64,000 nucleotides of DNA, taken from NCBI GenBank assembly GCA_038127535.1, contig JAYPHU010000009.1, positions 42,669-106,668 of the forward strand, read 5' to 3'. A program made the position numbers and the translations under genes. Positions 16,020-25,291 of this stretch are shown here, piece by piece; within the stretch, counting starts at the first letter, position 1; every line of letters starts with the position of its first letter. The DNA comes from JAYPHU01 sp038127535. GTDB taxonomy: Bacteria > Pseudomonadota > Alphaproteobacteria > Rhodospirillales > UBA2165. Under the pieces are notes generated by a model, which was not told the origin of the DNA, did no database searches, and saw nothing but the letters and a program-made list of their open reading frames with translations.

Positions 16020-17105
16020 ATGAGGACTGAGTTGAACTTCAGAACCAAGACAAAATACGGTTTTGCGGCGGCCCTGGCCAGCGCCGTTCTTTTCGGCGCG
16101 GACGTGCAGGCGCAGCAGCAGATGGTCGAATCCCTGGCCGAGCAGGTCAACCGCCTGCAAAAAGACATCCAAGTTCTCAGCCGGCAAGTCTACAAGGGCG
16201 GAACCCTGCCGACGAACCTATCCGCCAATGCGCCGGCTCCTTCGGGATCGGCGGGAGCGAGTGCGGCTGGCGGCAGAGCCTATATCTTTCGTGTGGAAGA
16301 CCGGCTGAGCCAGTTGGAACAGGAAAGCCGGAACAAAACCGGCAATATCGAAAACCTGACCCACACGCTGAACGAGATCAACTCGCGGCTGGATAAGCTG
16401 GTCAACGATCTGAACTTCCGCCTGTCGGCAATCGAGAAACGCCTGGCTGATGGCGGACCGCCGCCGATGGCCATGGCCTCGCGTCCGGCGCCGGCACCGG
16501 CGGGGCCGCCAGCCGTTAGAACCGTCCCCGGTGTGCAGGGCGTGGATCGCGGGCAAGCCACGACGGGCTCGGTCTTGGGAGGTCAGCCGGGGACTCTCGG
16601 CATCATTTCACAACGCGATCTGAATGCGGTGCAATCCGTATCGGGGGGAACACCGCAACCCCAAGCCGCCGCGGCACCTCAGCAGCAGGCTGCATTGACC
16701 AAAGGCGCGTTGCCGAAAGGCTCGCCTAAGGAACAGTATGATTTCGCGTATGGGCTGATCCGGCGGGCGGAATATGATCAGGCGGCCCGCGCGTTTGGGG
16801 AGTTTGTCGAAATGCACCCGAAGCATGACCTGACCTCCAACGCGCGCTATTGGCTCGGCGAAACCCATTACGTGCGAAAAGACTATCGCAAGGCGGCCGA
16901 GGCGTTCCTGAACGGATATCAGGATAACCCCAAGGGACAAAAGGCGCCGGACAATCTGCTCAAGCTCGGCATGTCATTGGGCGGCATGCAGAAGGGCGAA
17001 CAAGCCTGCACCACCCTCGATAAATTGCTGGCCGACTTCCCCAATGCATCGGACCATATCAAGCGCCGGGTCGCCGCCCAGCGTAAGAAACTTGAATGTG
17101 GATAG
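16020..17105 (+). CDS. cpoB: Cell division coordinator CpoB / YbgF
   Basis: Periplasmic Tol-Pal partner that couples outer-membrane constriction with peptidoglycan synthesis. The 361-residue protein has a signal peptide (about 1-30, ending DVQAQQQ), an N-terminal coiled coil (about 35-140), a low-complexity Pro/Ala/Gly linker, and TPR repeats in the C-terminal 120 residues (EQYDFAYGLIRRAEYDQAARAFGEF, split here by its TPR helices; then NARYWLGETHYVRKDY). It follows the pal terminator, and its final codons overlap tilS. Confidence 0.93.
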   Translation: MRTELNFRTKTKYGFAAALASAVLFGADVQAQQQMVESLAEQVNRLQKDIQVLSRQVYKGGTLPTNLSANAPAPSGSAGASAAGGRAYIFRVEDRLSQLEQESRNKTGNIENLTHTLNEINSRLDKLVNDLNFRLSAIEKRLADGGPPPMAMASRPAPAPAGPPAVRTVPGVQGVDRGQATTGSVLGGQPGTLGIISQRDLNAVQSVSGGTPQPQAAAAPQQQAALTKGALPKGSPKEQYDFAYGLIRRAEYDQAARAFGEFVEMHPKHDLTSNARYWLGETHYVRKDYRKAAEAFLNGYQDNPKGQKAPDNLLKLGMSLGGMQKGEQACTTLDKLLADFPNASDHIKRRVAAQRKKLECG

Positions 17106-18453
17106 CGGGTTCGAGTTCCCGTCCGATTTTCAAGCGGACCAAAGCAATCCCCTGATTGATATCGACAGGTTGATGGCATCGGCCGGCCTGTCATCCTCTG
17201 ACAAACACATCGCCGTCGCCGTGTCCGGTGGCTCCGATAGCCTGGCGCTCGCGCTGTTGGCGGAGGAGTGGAGCCGGTCTCATGGCGTTCATATCACCGC
17301 TCTCACCGTTGACCATGGCCTACGCGCCGAGTCGGCAGAGGAGGCTAGCCTAGTGAGAGATTGGTTGGGGTCAAATGGGCTTTCTCACCACGTTCTTCGC
17401 TGGGAGGGTGAAAAGCCGGCATCCGGCATACAGGTGGCGGCGCGTGACGCCCGGTATGGCCTGATGACCAATTGGTGTCACACCAATGGCGTCACCAAGT
17501 TGCTTCTCGGACATCAACTGGAAGATCAGGCGGAGACATTTTTGTTCCGGTTGGCTCGTGGTAGCGGCCCAGACGGACTCGCCTGCATGACGCCGATGGT
17601 GCGCCGGGGCGGTATCACGCTGGTGCGGCCGTTGCTCACTGTCTCACGCCGAGACCTGCGCCGGTATCTCACCGAACATGGCCGGCCTTGGATCGACGAT
17701 CCCTCCAATGAAAACCCGGCCTATACGCGGACCGGATTGGGCAAGCTCTCTCGAGACCTATCGGATCGCGGGGTTACCCCGGAAAGGCTGGCGGCGCTGG
17801 CGACGAGCTTCGCGCAGGTGCGAGCGGCGACTGATCAAATCGTTGCAGCCACTATGGAAAGGTTTGGGACCGTTCACCCGGAAGGATACGCGACGTGTGC
17901 GTCGGATACTTTTGAACGGCTTCCGGCGGCGGCGGGGCAGGCTTTGCTTCGGTATTTGTTGCTACTAATCGGCGGCAAGGTCTACGCACCGGCAAGCGGC
18001 AAATTGGACCACGCAGTAAAACGCTTGCGACGGCCGGCGGGGTTCTCGGGCCTGACCCTCGGCGGCTGCGTGATCCGGCCATCGGTTCGCGGACTTCTCA
18101 TTTATCGGGAACTGACGGTCTCGGAATCTGAGACGATGACACCCGGCGCGGACATCCTATGGCAGGGCGTGTTTAGATGCAGGCTGGACCGAGATGTGGC
18201 CGCAACCCCTGGTCTACTGAGAGTGGCGCCACTCGGTGATGCCGGCTGGCGGCAGGTTGTTCAAAAGATACCGGCATTGCGCGGGACTTCGCTTCCGTAT
18301 CCGGTTCAATTGACCCTGCCGGCCCTCTTTGCCGGGGAGACTGTTTGCGCGGTTCCCCATCTCGAATATGCCGATTTTCCGTCTAAAAAGCGGGGTGCGG
18401 CAGTATTTGCGCCAGTTTTCGGCGCAAAATTTCTGGGCATCGGCGACCGTTAA
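17098..18453 (+). CDS. tilS: tRNA(Ile)-lysidine synthase TilS
   Basis: Modifies the wobble C34 of the minor tRNA(Ile) to lysidine so that it reads AUA, an essential step. The PP-loop ATP-binding motif AVSGGSDSLAL lies about 45 residues in, followed by the conserved TVDHGLRAES and LLGHQLEDQAETFLFRLARGSG (shown here as one motif run of the core). About 450 residues is normal. GTG 17098 is chosen because it overlaps the cpoB stop by eight bases; ATG 17173 is an alternative. An even longer frame inside cpoB is unlikely. Confidence 0.92.
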   Translation: MDSGFEFPSDFQADQSNPLIDIDRLMASAGLSSSDKHIAVAVSGGSDSLALALLAEEWSRSHGVHITALTVDHGLRAESAEEASLVRDWLGSNGLSHHVLRWEGEKPASGIQVAARDARYGLMTNWCHTNGVTKLLLGHQLEDQAETFLFRLARGSGPDGLACMTPMVRRGGITLVRPLLTVSRRDLRRYLTEHGRPWIDDPSNENPAYTRTGLGKLSRDLSDRGVTPERLAALATSFAQVRAATDQIVAATMERFGTVHPEGYATCASDTFERLPAAAGQALLRYLLLLIGGKVYAPASGKLDHAVKRLRRPAGFSGLTLGGCVIRPSVRGLLIYRELTVSESETMTPGADILWQGVFRCRLDRDVAATPGLLRVAPLGDAGWRQVVQKIPALRGTSLPYPVQLTLPALFAGETVCAVPHLEYADFPSKKRGAAVFAPVFGAKFLGIGDR

Positions 18454-18590
18454 GCTTTTAAACGGTTGAGATGCGGTAAATAGGGGCTATCTCTTAGCAA
18501 GATTGATACATATATATAGTTGTTAGAAGCGTAACACGTTAACCCCGGATGGCCGTTTTAGCGTTTGATCGGGGAGAGAAGGATAAAACG

Positions 18591-20531
18591 TTGAATTTTC
18601 GCAAGAACTTTATCATATGGCTGGTCGTTGCCCTGGTGGTGTTCACCCTGTTCAACATGTTCCAGAACCCCGGGAATCGCGGTTCGGTGGCGACCCAGTC
18701 GTACACCAGTTTTCTAACGGAAGTGGATGCCGGCAATGTGAATGATGTCGTCATACAAGGCGGGCACATCACCTATCACGACCGCTCCGGCAATACCTAC
18801 CGTACGTTTGCACCAGATGATCCTACGCTGATTGACCGGTTGACCCAAAAGTCCGTGGCCATTGCGGCAAAGCCGGTGGAAGAGGAAGTTCCCTCGCTTC
18901 TGGGTGTGATTCTCGGCTGGCTACCGATGCTGCTCTTCGTCGGCGTCTGGATTTTCTTCATGCGTCAAATGCAGGGCGGCGGCGGCAAGGCCATGGGCTT
19001 CGGTAAATCCCGCGCCCGCATGCTGACGGAGCGAACCGGTCGTGTCACCTTCGAAGACGTGGCCGGCATTGATGAAGCCAAACAGGAGCTGGAGGAAATT
19101 GTCGAGTTCCTCAAAGACCCGGCAAAGTTTCAGCGGCTCGGCGGCAAAATCCCCAAGGGCTGCCTGTTGGTCGGCCCTCCGGGCACCGGTAAGACGCTGT
19201 TGGCGCGGGCCATTGCCGGCGAAGCCAATGTGCCGTTCTTCACGATCTCGGGCTCGGACTTTGTTGAAATGTTCGTCGGCGTCGGCGCCAGCCGGGTCCG
19301 CGATATGTTCGAGCAGGGCAAGAAAAACGCACCCTGCATCATCTTTATCGACGAGTTGGATGCCGTGGGCCGGCATCGGGGCGCGGGCCTCGGCGGCGGC
19401 AATGACGAGCGGGAGCAAACCCTGAACCAGCTTCTGGTTGAAATGGACGGGTTTGAATCCAATGAAGGCGTCATTCTGATTGCCGCGACCAACCGCCCCG
19501 ATGTTCTTGATCCGGCGCTGTTGCGGCCGGGCCGATTTGACCGCCAAGTGGTGGTCCCCAACCCGGACATCATCGGCCGCGAGAAAATCCTCAAGGTTCA
19601 CATGCGCAAGGTGCCGCTGGCGCCCGGTGTGGACGCCCGCGTGATCGCCCGCGGCACGCCCGGTTTCTCCGGCGCGGATTTGGCCAACTTGGTGAACGAA
19701 GCGGCGCTGCTGGCGGCGCGGGCGGGCAACCGCATGGTCACTATGACCGAATTCGAGAACGCCAAGGACAAAGTCATGATGGGCACGGAACGCCGGTCCA
19801 TGGTGATGACCGAAGAGGACAAGGCGCTGACCGCGTATCATGAGGCCGGGCACGCCATCGTTGGTCTCAATGTTCCCAAACATGATCCCCTGCATAAGGT
19901 GACCATCATTCCCCGTGGACGGGCCCTGGGCGTAACCATGTCCCTGCCGGAAAGGGACAAGTACGCCCACTCCAAGATCGAGTTGGTTTCCAAGCTGGCC
20001 ATGATGTTCGGCGGCCGGATTGCCGAAGAGCTGAAGTTCGGTGAGGAAAACGTGACCACGGGTGCGGGCAACGACATCCAGCAGGCCACTCAGATGGCCC
20101 GCCGCATGGTGACCGAGTACGGATTCAGCGAGAAACTGGGACCGCTCCGGTACTCCGACAATGAAGAAGAGGTCTTTCTCGGCCACTCCGTAGCCCGTCA
20201 GCAAAATGTATCTGACGCCACCGCCGAATTGATCGACCAGGAAGTGCGGCAGTTGATCGAAAATGCGGAGAAGGAAGCCCGCCGAATTCTGACCGAGAAA
20301 TCAGATGATCTGGAGACTCTGGCCAAGGCATTGCTCGAATACGAGACCTTGTCCGGCGAAGAGGTCGACGCACTACTCCGGGGAGAATCCATTGTCCGGC
20401 CCGATCCGGAGGGCGATCCCACAGCAAATGGCGGTCATCGGTCTTCAGTGCCGACCAGCGGCGCTGCGTCCAAGGACAGCAAGGATGAGCCGCCGGCCGG
20501 TTTCGACCCGGAACCGCAGCCGGAAGGCTAA
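18591..20531 (+). CDS. ftsH: ATP-dependent zinc metalloprotease FtsH
   Basis: Membrane-anchored AAA+ protease for quality control and regulated proteolysis. From TTG 18591 the protein has 646 residues: membrane helix at about 5-25 (NFIIWLVVALVVFTLFN), a periplasmic loop, a second helix near 105-125, Walker A GPPGTGKT at 195-202, Walker B FIDELDAVGRHRG, and the zinc site HEAGH at 417-421. The TTG is preferred because AAGGA lies eight bases upstream and the family begins NFRKN; the ATG at 18549 has no ribosome site and would add 14 unrelated residues. The C-terminus carries an extra Pro/Asp-rich tail. Confidence 0.95.
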   Translation: MNFRKNFIIWLVVALVVFTLFNMFQNPGNRGSVATQSYTSFLTEVDAGNVNDVVIQGGHITYHDRSGNTYRTFAPDDPTLIDRLTQKSVAIAAKPVEEEVPSLLGVILGWLPMLLFVGVWIFFMRQMQGGGGKAMGFGKSRARMLTERTGRVTFEDVAGIDEAKQELEEIVEFLKDPAKFQRLGGKIPKGCLLVGPPGTGKTLLARAIAGEANVPFFTISGSDFVEMFVGVGASRVRDMFEQGKKNAPCIIFIDELDAVGRHRGAGLGGGNDEREQTLNQLLVEMDGFESNEGVILIAATNRPDVLDPALLRPGRFDRQVVVPNPDIIGREKILKVHMRKVPLAPGVDARVIARGTPGFSGADLANLVNEAALLAARAGNRMVTMTEFENAKDKVMMGTERRSMVMTEEDKALTAYHEAGHAIVGLNVPKHDPLHKVTIIPRGRALGVTMSLPERDKYAHSKIELVSKLAMMFGGRIAEELKFGEENVTTGAGNDIQQATQMARRMVTEYGFSEKLGPLRYSDNEEEVFLGHSVARQQNVSDATAELIDQEVRQLIENAEKEARRILTEKSDDLETLAKALLEYETLSGEEVDALLRGESIVRPDPEGDPTANGGHRSSVPTSGAASKDSKDEPPAGFDPEPQPEG

Positions 20532-20551
20532 CGCAGATATTCTCTGAGGAC

Positions 20552-20585
20552 GGGCGGAACGTTTGAAATGTTCCGCCCTTCTTTT
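20552..20585 (+). terminator. Rho-independent terminator after ftsH
   Basis: GGGCGGAAC at 20552-20560 pairs with GTTCCGCCC at 20570-20578 around a GTTTGAAAT loop, followed by TTCTTTT. It lies 20 bases after the ftsH stop and just before folP. Confidence 0.9.
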
Positions 20586-20596
20586 ATGGTTAGTCC

Positions 20597-21403
20597 ATGA
20601 CGATGACTTTTGCAGGATTGTCCTTGGACCGTCCCCGCGTCATGGGGATTGTCAATGTGACTCCCGATAGTTTTGCCGACGCCGGAGAAACATTCTCAAC
20701 CTACGCGGCGGTCGCGCGGGGGCGGGCGCAGATGGACGCCGGGGCCGATATCATTGATGTGGGCGGCGAATCCACCCGGTCCGGCGCCATACCGGTGTCC
20801 CCGGATGAGGAATGTGATCGCGTCCTGGATGTCGTCGAGCAATTGGCGAGTGCCGGTGCTGTCGTTTCCATCGATACAAGACATAGCTTGGTCATGCGGC
20901 GCGCGGTCGAGGCCGGCGCACAGATCATTAATGACGTCTCCGCCCTGACCACCGATCCCGACTCTGTTCCTGCTGCCGCCGATAGCGGGGCGGCCATCAT
21001 TCTGATGCACATGCGGGGCGATCCGATCACCATGGCCGAACGGACGGATTATGCCGATCTGACCGGCGAGATTGCCGGCTATTTGGCCGAGCGGGTCGCG
21101 GTTTGCGAGGATGCCGGTATTTCACGGGGGCGACTGGCCGTCGATCCGGGGTTTGGATTCGCCAAAAACGCCAAACAGAACTTTGAACTATTGGACAACT
21201 TGGGTCGGCTCTCCAAGCTAAATTTGCCGGTCTTGGTCGGCTTGTCCCGTAAGTTCGGCTTGGACAAACCGCCTGCTGAGCGTCTCGAGCTGTCCCTCTC
21301 TCTCGCGCGCACAGCCTTGGATAATGGCGCGCAAATCCTTCGCGTCCATGATGTCGCTGAGACCAAAAACATGGTCGATGACTGGCGGCGCGCCTCGGCG
21401 TAA
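20597..21403 (+). CDS. folP: Dihydropteroate synthase
   Basis: Condenses p-aminobenzoate with dihydropterin pyrophosphate in folate synthesis; target of sulfonamides. The 268-residue TIM barrel carries the signatures MGIVNVTPDSFADAG, DVGGESTRSGA, VSIDTRHS and LVGLSRKFGLD. Length and motifs are normal. It starts eleven bases after the ftsH terminator, so a promoter must overlap that short gap or initiation relies on readthrough. Confidence 0.97.
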   Translation: MTMTFAGLSLDRPRVMGIVNVTPDSFADAGETFSTYAAVARGRAQMDAGADIIDVGGESTRSGAIPVSPDEECDRVLDVVEQLASAGAVVSIDTRHSLVMRRAVEAGAQIINDVSALTTDPDSVPAAADSGAAIILMHMRGDPITMAERTDYADLTGEIAGYLAERVAVCEDAGISRGRLAVDPGFGFAKNAKQNFELLDNLGRLSKLNLPVLVGLSRKFGLDKPPAERLELSLSLARTALDNGAQILRVHDVAETKNMVDDWRRASA

Positions 21404-21495
21404 CATGTTGCAAAAAATTGTTAAATGACGTGTGCCGCCGATTGTACTAGGTAGTGTCCTACTGTGTCTGAGAGGTTTAGGCATTTATACGAGAA

Positions 21496-22845
21496 ATGAG
21501 CACAAAATTATTTGGCACCGATGGCATCCGCGGGACTGCCAACCAAGACCTGACGGCGGATATTGCGCTGAAGGTCGGGATGGCGGCCGGGCTGCACTTT
21601 ACCCGGGGTGATCATCGCCACCGAGTGGTGATCGGCAAGGATACGCGGCTTTCCGGCTATATGATCGAGCCGGCGTTGACGGCGGGCTTTGTGGCCGCCG
21701 GGATGGACCCGATCCTGGTTGGCCCGATGCCGACGCCTGCGATCGCCATGCTGACCAAAAGTCTGCGCGCCGATTTGGGGGTCATGATCTCGGCGTCACA
21801 CAATCCGTATCAGGACAACGGCATCAAACTGTTTGACCCGGACGGGCACAAACTGTCCGACGAGGTCCAAGCGGCTATCGAAGCACGCATGGCCGGGGAG
21901 ATGACCCCCGATCTCGCACCACCCGCGGAGCTCGGCCGGGCGTTGCGCTTGGATGACGCTTTGGGCCGCTATATCGAGTTTGCCAAGCAGACCTTTCCGC
22001 GCGGAGAGACGTTGGAAGGCCTGAAGGTCGTCGTCGATTGCTCGAACGGCGCTGCCTACAAAGCCGCACCCACCGTGTTGTGGGAATTGGGCGCGGACGT
22101 GGTACCCGTCGGCGTATCGCCGGACGGTATGAACATCAACAAGGCTTGCGGCTCGACCCATCCTGAATTTTTGTGTAAACAGGTTGTATCTCACGGTGCG
22201 GATATCGGTATTGCCTTGGATGGCGATGCGGACAGGGTGCTGATCGCGGACGAAAATGGCGATCTGATTGACGGTGATCAAATCATGGCCGCCATTGCGA
22301 CATCGTGGAAGGAAGAGGGGCGTCTGACCAGCGACTGTGTGGTCGCGACGGTGATGTCGAACCTGGGTCTGGAGCTCTATCTCAAGTCCGAGAGCCTTGA
22401 GTTGATCCGTACACAGGTCGGGGACCGGTATGTGGTCGAGGCCATGCGGGACGGGAACTGCAATTTGGGAGGCGAACAATCGGGACATATTGTCCTGTCG
22501 GATTTCGGCACCACCGGCGACGGTCTGGTGGCCGCCTTGCAAGTTCTGGCGCTCCTTAAAAAGAAAGGCGGTTCGGCGAAGGACGTCTGCCGCCCGTTTG
22601 AGCCGCTCCCGCAAGTCCTTAAGAACGTCCGCTACAATGGCGTCGATCCTTTAGACAGCGGCGCCGTCAAATCGGCGATAAAGGATGCAGAGTCCCAATT
22701 GTCCGGGGCCGGCCGCCTGTTAATCCGTAAATCGGGCACCGAGCCGTTGGTCCGCGTCATGGCGGAAGGTCAGGACGAAGACTTGGTGCTATCCGTGGTC
22801 GACAGGCTCGTCGTCGAGATTGAGGAGGCGGTGGCCACCGCGTAA
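21496..22845 (+). CDS. glmM: Phosphoglucosamine mutase
   Basis: Interconverts glucosamine 6- and 1-phosphate on the way to UDP-GlcNAc for peptidoglycan and lipopolysaccharide. The 449-residue protein shows FGTDGIRG at the start, the phosphoserine loop MISASHNPYQDNGIK with the active Ser101, the metal loop ALDGDADRVL and the phosphate-binding RKSGTEPLVRVM near the end. It is in the common folP-glmM order. A 92-base gap precedes it. Confidence 0.98.
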   Translation: MSTKLFGTDGIRGTANQDLTADIALKVGMAAGLHFTRGDHRHRVVIGKDTRLSGYMIEPALTAGFVAAGMDPILVGPMPTPAIAMLTKSLRADLGVMISASHNPYQDNGIKLFDPDGHKLSDEVQAAIEARMAGEMTPDLAPPAELGRALRLDDALGRYIEFAKQTFPRGETLEGLKVVVDCSNGAAYKAAPTVLWELGADVVPVGVSPDGMNINKACGSTHPEFLCKQVVSHGADIGIALDGDADRVLIADENGDLIDGDQIMAAIATSWKEEGRLTSDCVVATVMSNLGLELYLKSESLELIRTQVGDRYVVEAMRDGNCNLGGEQSGHIVLSDFGTTGDGLVAALQVLALLKKKGGSAKDVCRPFEPLPQVLKNVRYNGVDPLDSGAVKSAIKDAESQLSGAGRLLIRKSGTEPLVRVMAEGQDEDLVLSVVDRLVVEIEEAVATA

Positions 22846-22868
22846 TACGGGGCCGTTTGGGGGCAATC

Positions 22869-23669
22869 GTGAAAGGACGGGTTCTTATTATCGCCGGTTC
22901 GGACTCAGGGGGTGGCGCGGGTATCCAGGCGGATATCAAGGCCGTCACGGCGTTGGGCGGGTTTGCCATGACGGCGATCACCGCACTCACCGCGCAAAAC
23001 ACCCAAGGCGTTTTCGGCATTCACGAGGTGCCGGCGGATTTTCTCGCCGATCAAATGAGGGTCGTGCTGGAGGACATCGGCGCGGACTGCATCAAGATCG
23101 GTATGCTGCACCGGCCCGACATCATTGACGTGGTGTGTGACACCTTGGCGGCCTTCGCGCCGGATGTGCCGGTGGTGGTGGACCCGGTGATGATGGCCAA
23201 GGGGGGCGCCTCTCTGCTAGCCCCGGAGGCCATGGAGGCGCTGGCGACAAAGATGGTGCCCCGCGCTACCATCCTGACGCCAAATCTGCCGGAGGCGGAG
23301 GCGTTGGCCGGGCGGGAAGGCTCCGGTATTGATCAGGCCGAGGAGCTGGCTCGCGCCCTGATCGCGCTCGGGCCGAAGTCGGTTCTCCTTAAAGGCGGGC
23401 ACCGGGATGATGCCGAGGTCATGGATTTGCTGATGCTGGCGGATGGCTTGACAGAGCGGTTCACCAGTCCGCGCATTGACACCCTGCACACTCACGGCAC
23501 CGGCTGCACCCTGGCCTCGTCCATCGCGGCCGGCATCGCTCAAGGGATGGACCTGACAGGTGCTGTAGCCCGTGCGCGCGATTATGTTCTGGAGGCCATT
23601 CGCACCGCCCCGGGGTATGGCGTCGGCCACGGCCCGCTCAACCACGGGCATACGGTGCGGGAAAGCTGA
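22869..23669 (+). CDS. thiD: Hydroxymethylpyrimidine / phosphomethylpyrimidine kinase
   Basis: Phosphorylates HMP and HMP-P in thiamine synthesis and salvage. The ribokinase-fold protein has the N-terminal IIAGSDSGGGAGIQADIKA, VDPVMMAKGG, and the C-terminal anion-hole motif HTHGTGCTLASSIAAG. GTG 22869 gives 266 residues and has GGGGG at 22859-22863; TTG 22857 would add four residues. No other thiamine gene or TPP riboswitch is nearby. Confidence 0.95.
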   Translation: MKGRVLIIAGSDSGGGAGIQADIKAVTALGGFAMTAITALTAQNTQGVFGIHEVPADFLADQMRVVLEDIGADCIKIGMLHRPDIIDVVCDTLAAFAPDVPVVVDPVMMAKGGASLLAPEAMEALATKMVPRATILTPNLPEAEALAGREGSGIDQAEELARALIALGPKSVLLKGGHRDDAEVMDLLMLADGLTERFTSPRIDTLHTHGTGCTLASSIAAGIAQGMDLTGAVARARDYVLEAIRTAPGYGVGHGPLNHGHTVRES

Positions 23670-23696
23670 CTTGGCTGATCGGGTGGAGAACGTTCC

Positions 23697-24169
23697 ATGG
23701 CATTGACCATTGAGCCCGCGCGGGACCCGGAGGATTTCCCGTCGGTGCGCGAGCTTTTTATCGAATATCAGGAGTGGCTTCAGATCGATTTGTGATTCCG
23801 GGGCTTCGATGAAGAGCTGGCAAGTTTGCCGGGACACTATGCGGAACCTGAGGGCCAAATCCTTCTGTTGAAAAACGGTGACGAGATCGTCGGCGGCGTG
23901 GGCCTGCCCCCGCTGTATGAGGATGGCGTCTGTGAGATGAAGCTGCTCTATGTCCAGGAGAATGGCGCGGCGGCGGCTACGGCCGGGAGCTCACCGTACG
24001 AGTTTTAGAAACGGCGAGGAAATCGGGCTAAGAGAGGATCAGGCTGGATACGGAACGACGTCTCACCACCGCCATCGACATGTACAAAAAATTCGGGTTT
24101 GAGGATATCGATCAGTATCACGATAATCCGATGGATAACATTCTGTATATGGAATTGGCGCTAAGCTGA
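23697..24169 (+). pseudogene. GNAT-family acetyltransferase pseudogene
   Basis: The reading frame starts as a normal GNAT protein (MALTIEPARDPEDFPSVREL), meets TGA at 23793-23795 in the motif DL-stop-FRGFDEELASLPG, and continues to CEMKLLYVQ. There it shifts frame: the acetyl-CoA loop resumes as GGGYGRELTVRVLETARKSG in another frame, hits TAA at 24029-24031, and finishes RLTTAIDMYKKFGFEDI to MELALS with TGA at 24167. With a nonsense codon, a frameshift and a second nonsense codon, the gene is broken. The TGA replaces a position that is commonly Cys in this family. Confidence 0.88.
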
Positions 24170-24179
24170 GGGGGAACTC

Positions 24180-25238
24180 ATGAGCCGATATAAAATAGCC
24201 CTGATCCCGGGAGACGGGATCGGAAACGAGGTCGTGCCGGAAGGAATTCGTGTCCTGGAAGCAATCGGCCGCCGTTTCGATATCGAGTTTGAATGGGACG
24301 AATACGACTGGAGCTGCGAGCGCTACCACAAGACTGGCGCCATGATGCCGGAAGACGGACTGGAGGGGCTGAAGGGCCACGACGCCATTTACCTGGGCGC
24401 GTGTGGGTTTCCCGGCGTGCCGGACCACATTTCCCTGTGGGGTCTGCTCATCCCCATCCGCCGGGACTTCCATCAGTATGTGAATCTCCGCCCGGTGCGC
24501 TTATTCAAGGGCGTGCCCGGACCTTTAGCCGGCCGGAAGCCCGGCGATATTGATTTCATGATCGTCCGCGAAAACGTCGAAGGCGAATACTCAGCGGTCG
24601 GCGGCAGGATGTACGAAGGTACGGAAAACGAGATGGTCGTGCAGGAAAGCATCTTCACCCGCAAGGGCGTCGACCGGATTCTCAAATACGCCTTCGACCT
24701 GGCCGACAGCCGGCCGGCAAAACATCTGACCTCGGCCACCAAATCCAACGGCATTATTCACACCATGCCATATTGGGACGAACGTTTGGCGGCGATGGGC
24801 GAGAAGTATCCCGGCGTCGAGTGGGACAAATATCACATCGATATCCTGACGGCCCATTTTGTCGGCCATCCGGACTGGTTTGATGTGGTCGTCGGCTCCA
24901 ACTTGTTCGGCGATATCCTGTCCGACCTGGGGCCTGCCATCACCGGCACCATCGGCATTGCGCCGTCCGGTAATATCAATCCGGAGAGAGACTTCCCGTC
25001 CTGTTTTGAGCCGGTGCACGGCTCCGCCCCGGATATCGCCGGCAAGGGCATCGCCAATCCGATCGGGCAGATTTGGTCCGGCGCGTTGATGCTGGATCAT
25101 TTCGGTGAGACCGCAGCCGCAGCCGCTATTGTCTCGGCGATTGAAAAGGTGCTGGCCGACGGGTCCTGCATGACGCCCGATATGGGCGGTACGGCGAACA
25201 CCCAGGATTTGGGGAAGGAGATTAAGGGCGCCCTGTAG
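24180..25238 (+). CDS. Tartrate dehydrogenase-type isocitrate/isopropylmalate dehydrogenase family enzyme
   Basis: A 352-residue NAD-dependent beta-decarboxylating dehydrogenase. Family marks are ALIPGDGIGNEVVPEG, IVRENVEGEYS with the arginine-binding core, SNLFGDILSDLGPAI with metal-binding aspartates, and FEPVHGSAPDIAGKG. The sequence around GVPDHISLWGLLIPIRRDFHQ is typical of tartrate dehydrogenase/D-malate dehydrogenase types rather than LeuB or Icd. The likely substrate is tartrate, D-malate or a related 2-hydroxy acid. A dicarboxylate-type transporter follows 53 bases later, fitting a uptake-plus-oxidation pair. Confidence 0.88.
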   Translation: MSRYKIALIPGDGIGNEVVPEGIRVLEAIGRRFDIEFEWDEYDWSCERYHKTGAMMPEDGLEGLKGHDAIYLGACGFPGVPDHISLWGLLIPIRRDFHQYVNLRPVRLFKGVPGPLAGRKPGDIDFMIVRENVEGEYSAVGGRMYEGTENEMVVQESIFTRKGVDRILKYAFDLADSRPAKHLTSATKSNGIIHTMPYWDERLAAMGEKYPGVEWDKYHIDILTAHFVGHPDWFDVVVGSNLFGDILSDLGPAITGTIGIAPSGNINPERDFPSCFEPVHGSAPDIAGKGIANPIGQIWSGALMLDHFGETAAAAAIVSAIEKVLADGSCMTPDMGGTANTQDLGKEIKGAL

Positions 25239-25291
25239 TTTTAAAGCGAATCCGCCCATAATCCGGTGTTGAGCAAGAAACCAAGGACCTT

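Noticed and set aside
17098..17125. Stretch GCGGGTTCGAGTTCCCGT that looks like a tRNA T-arm
   Set aside because: It lies at the overlap of cpoB and tilS, in coding sequence, and no acceptor, D or anticodon arms flank it.
18921..20204. 427-codon minus-strand frame opposite ftsH
   Set aside because: The plus strand encodes a fully conserved FtsH; the antisense frame has no recognisable domain and no ribosome site.
23793..23795. TGA in the GNAT gene as a second selenocysteine codon
   Set aside because: A frameshift and a further nonsense codon show the gene is dead; Cys here has no known catalytic role and the following hairpin is poorly placed.
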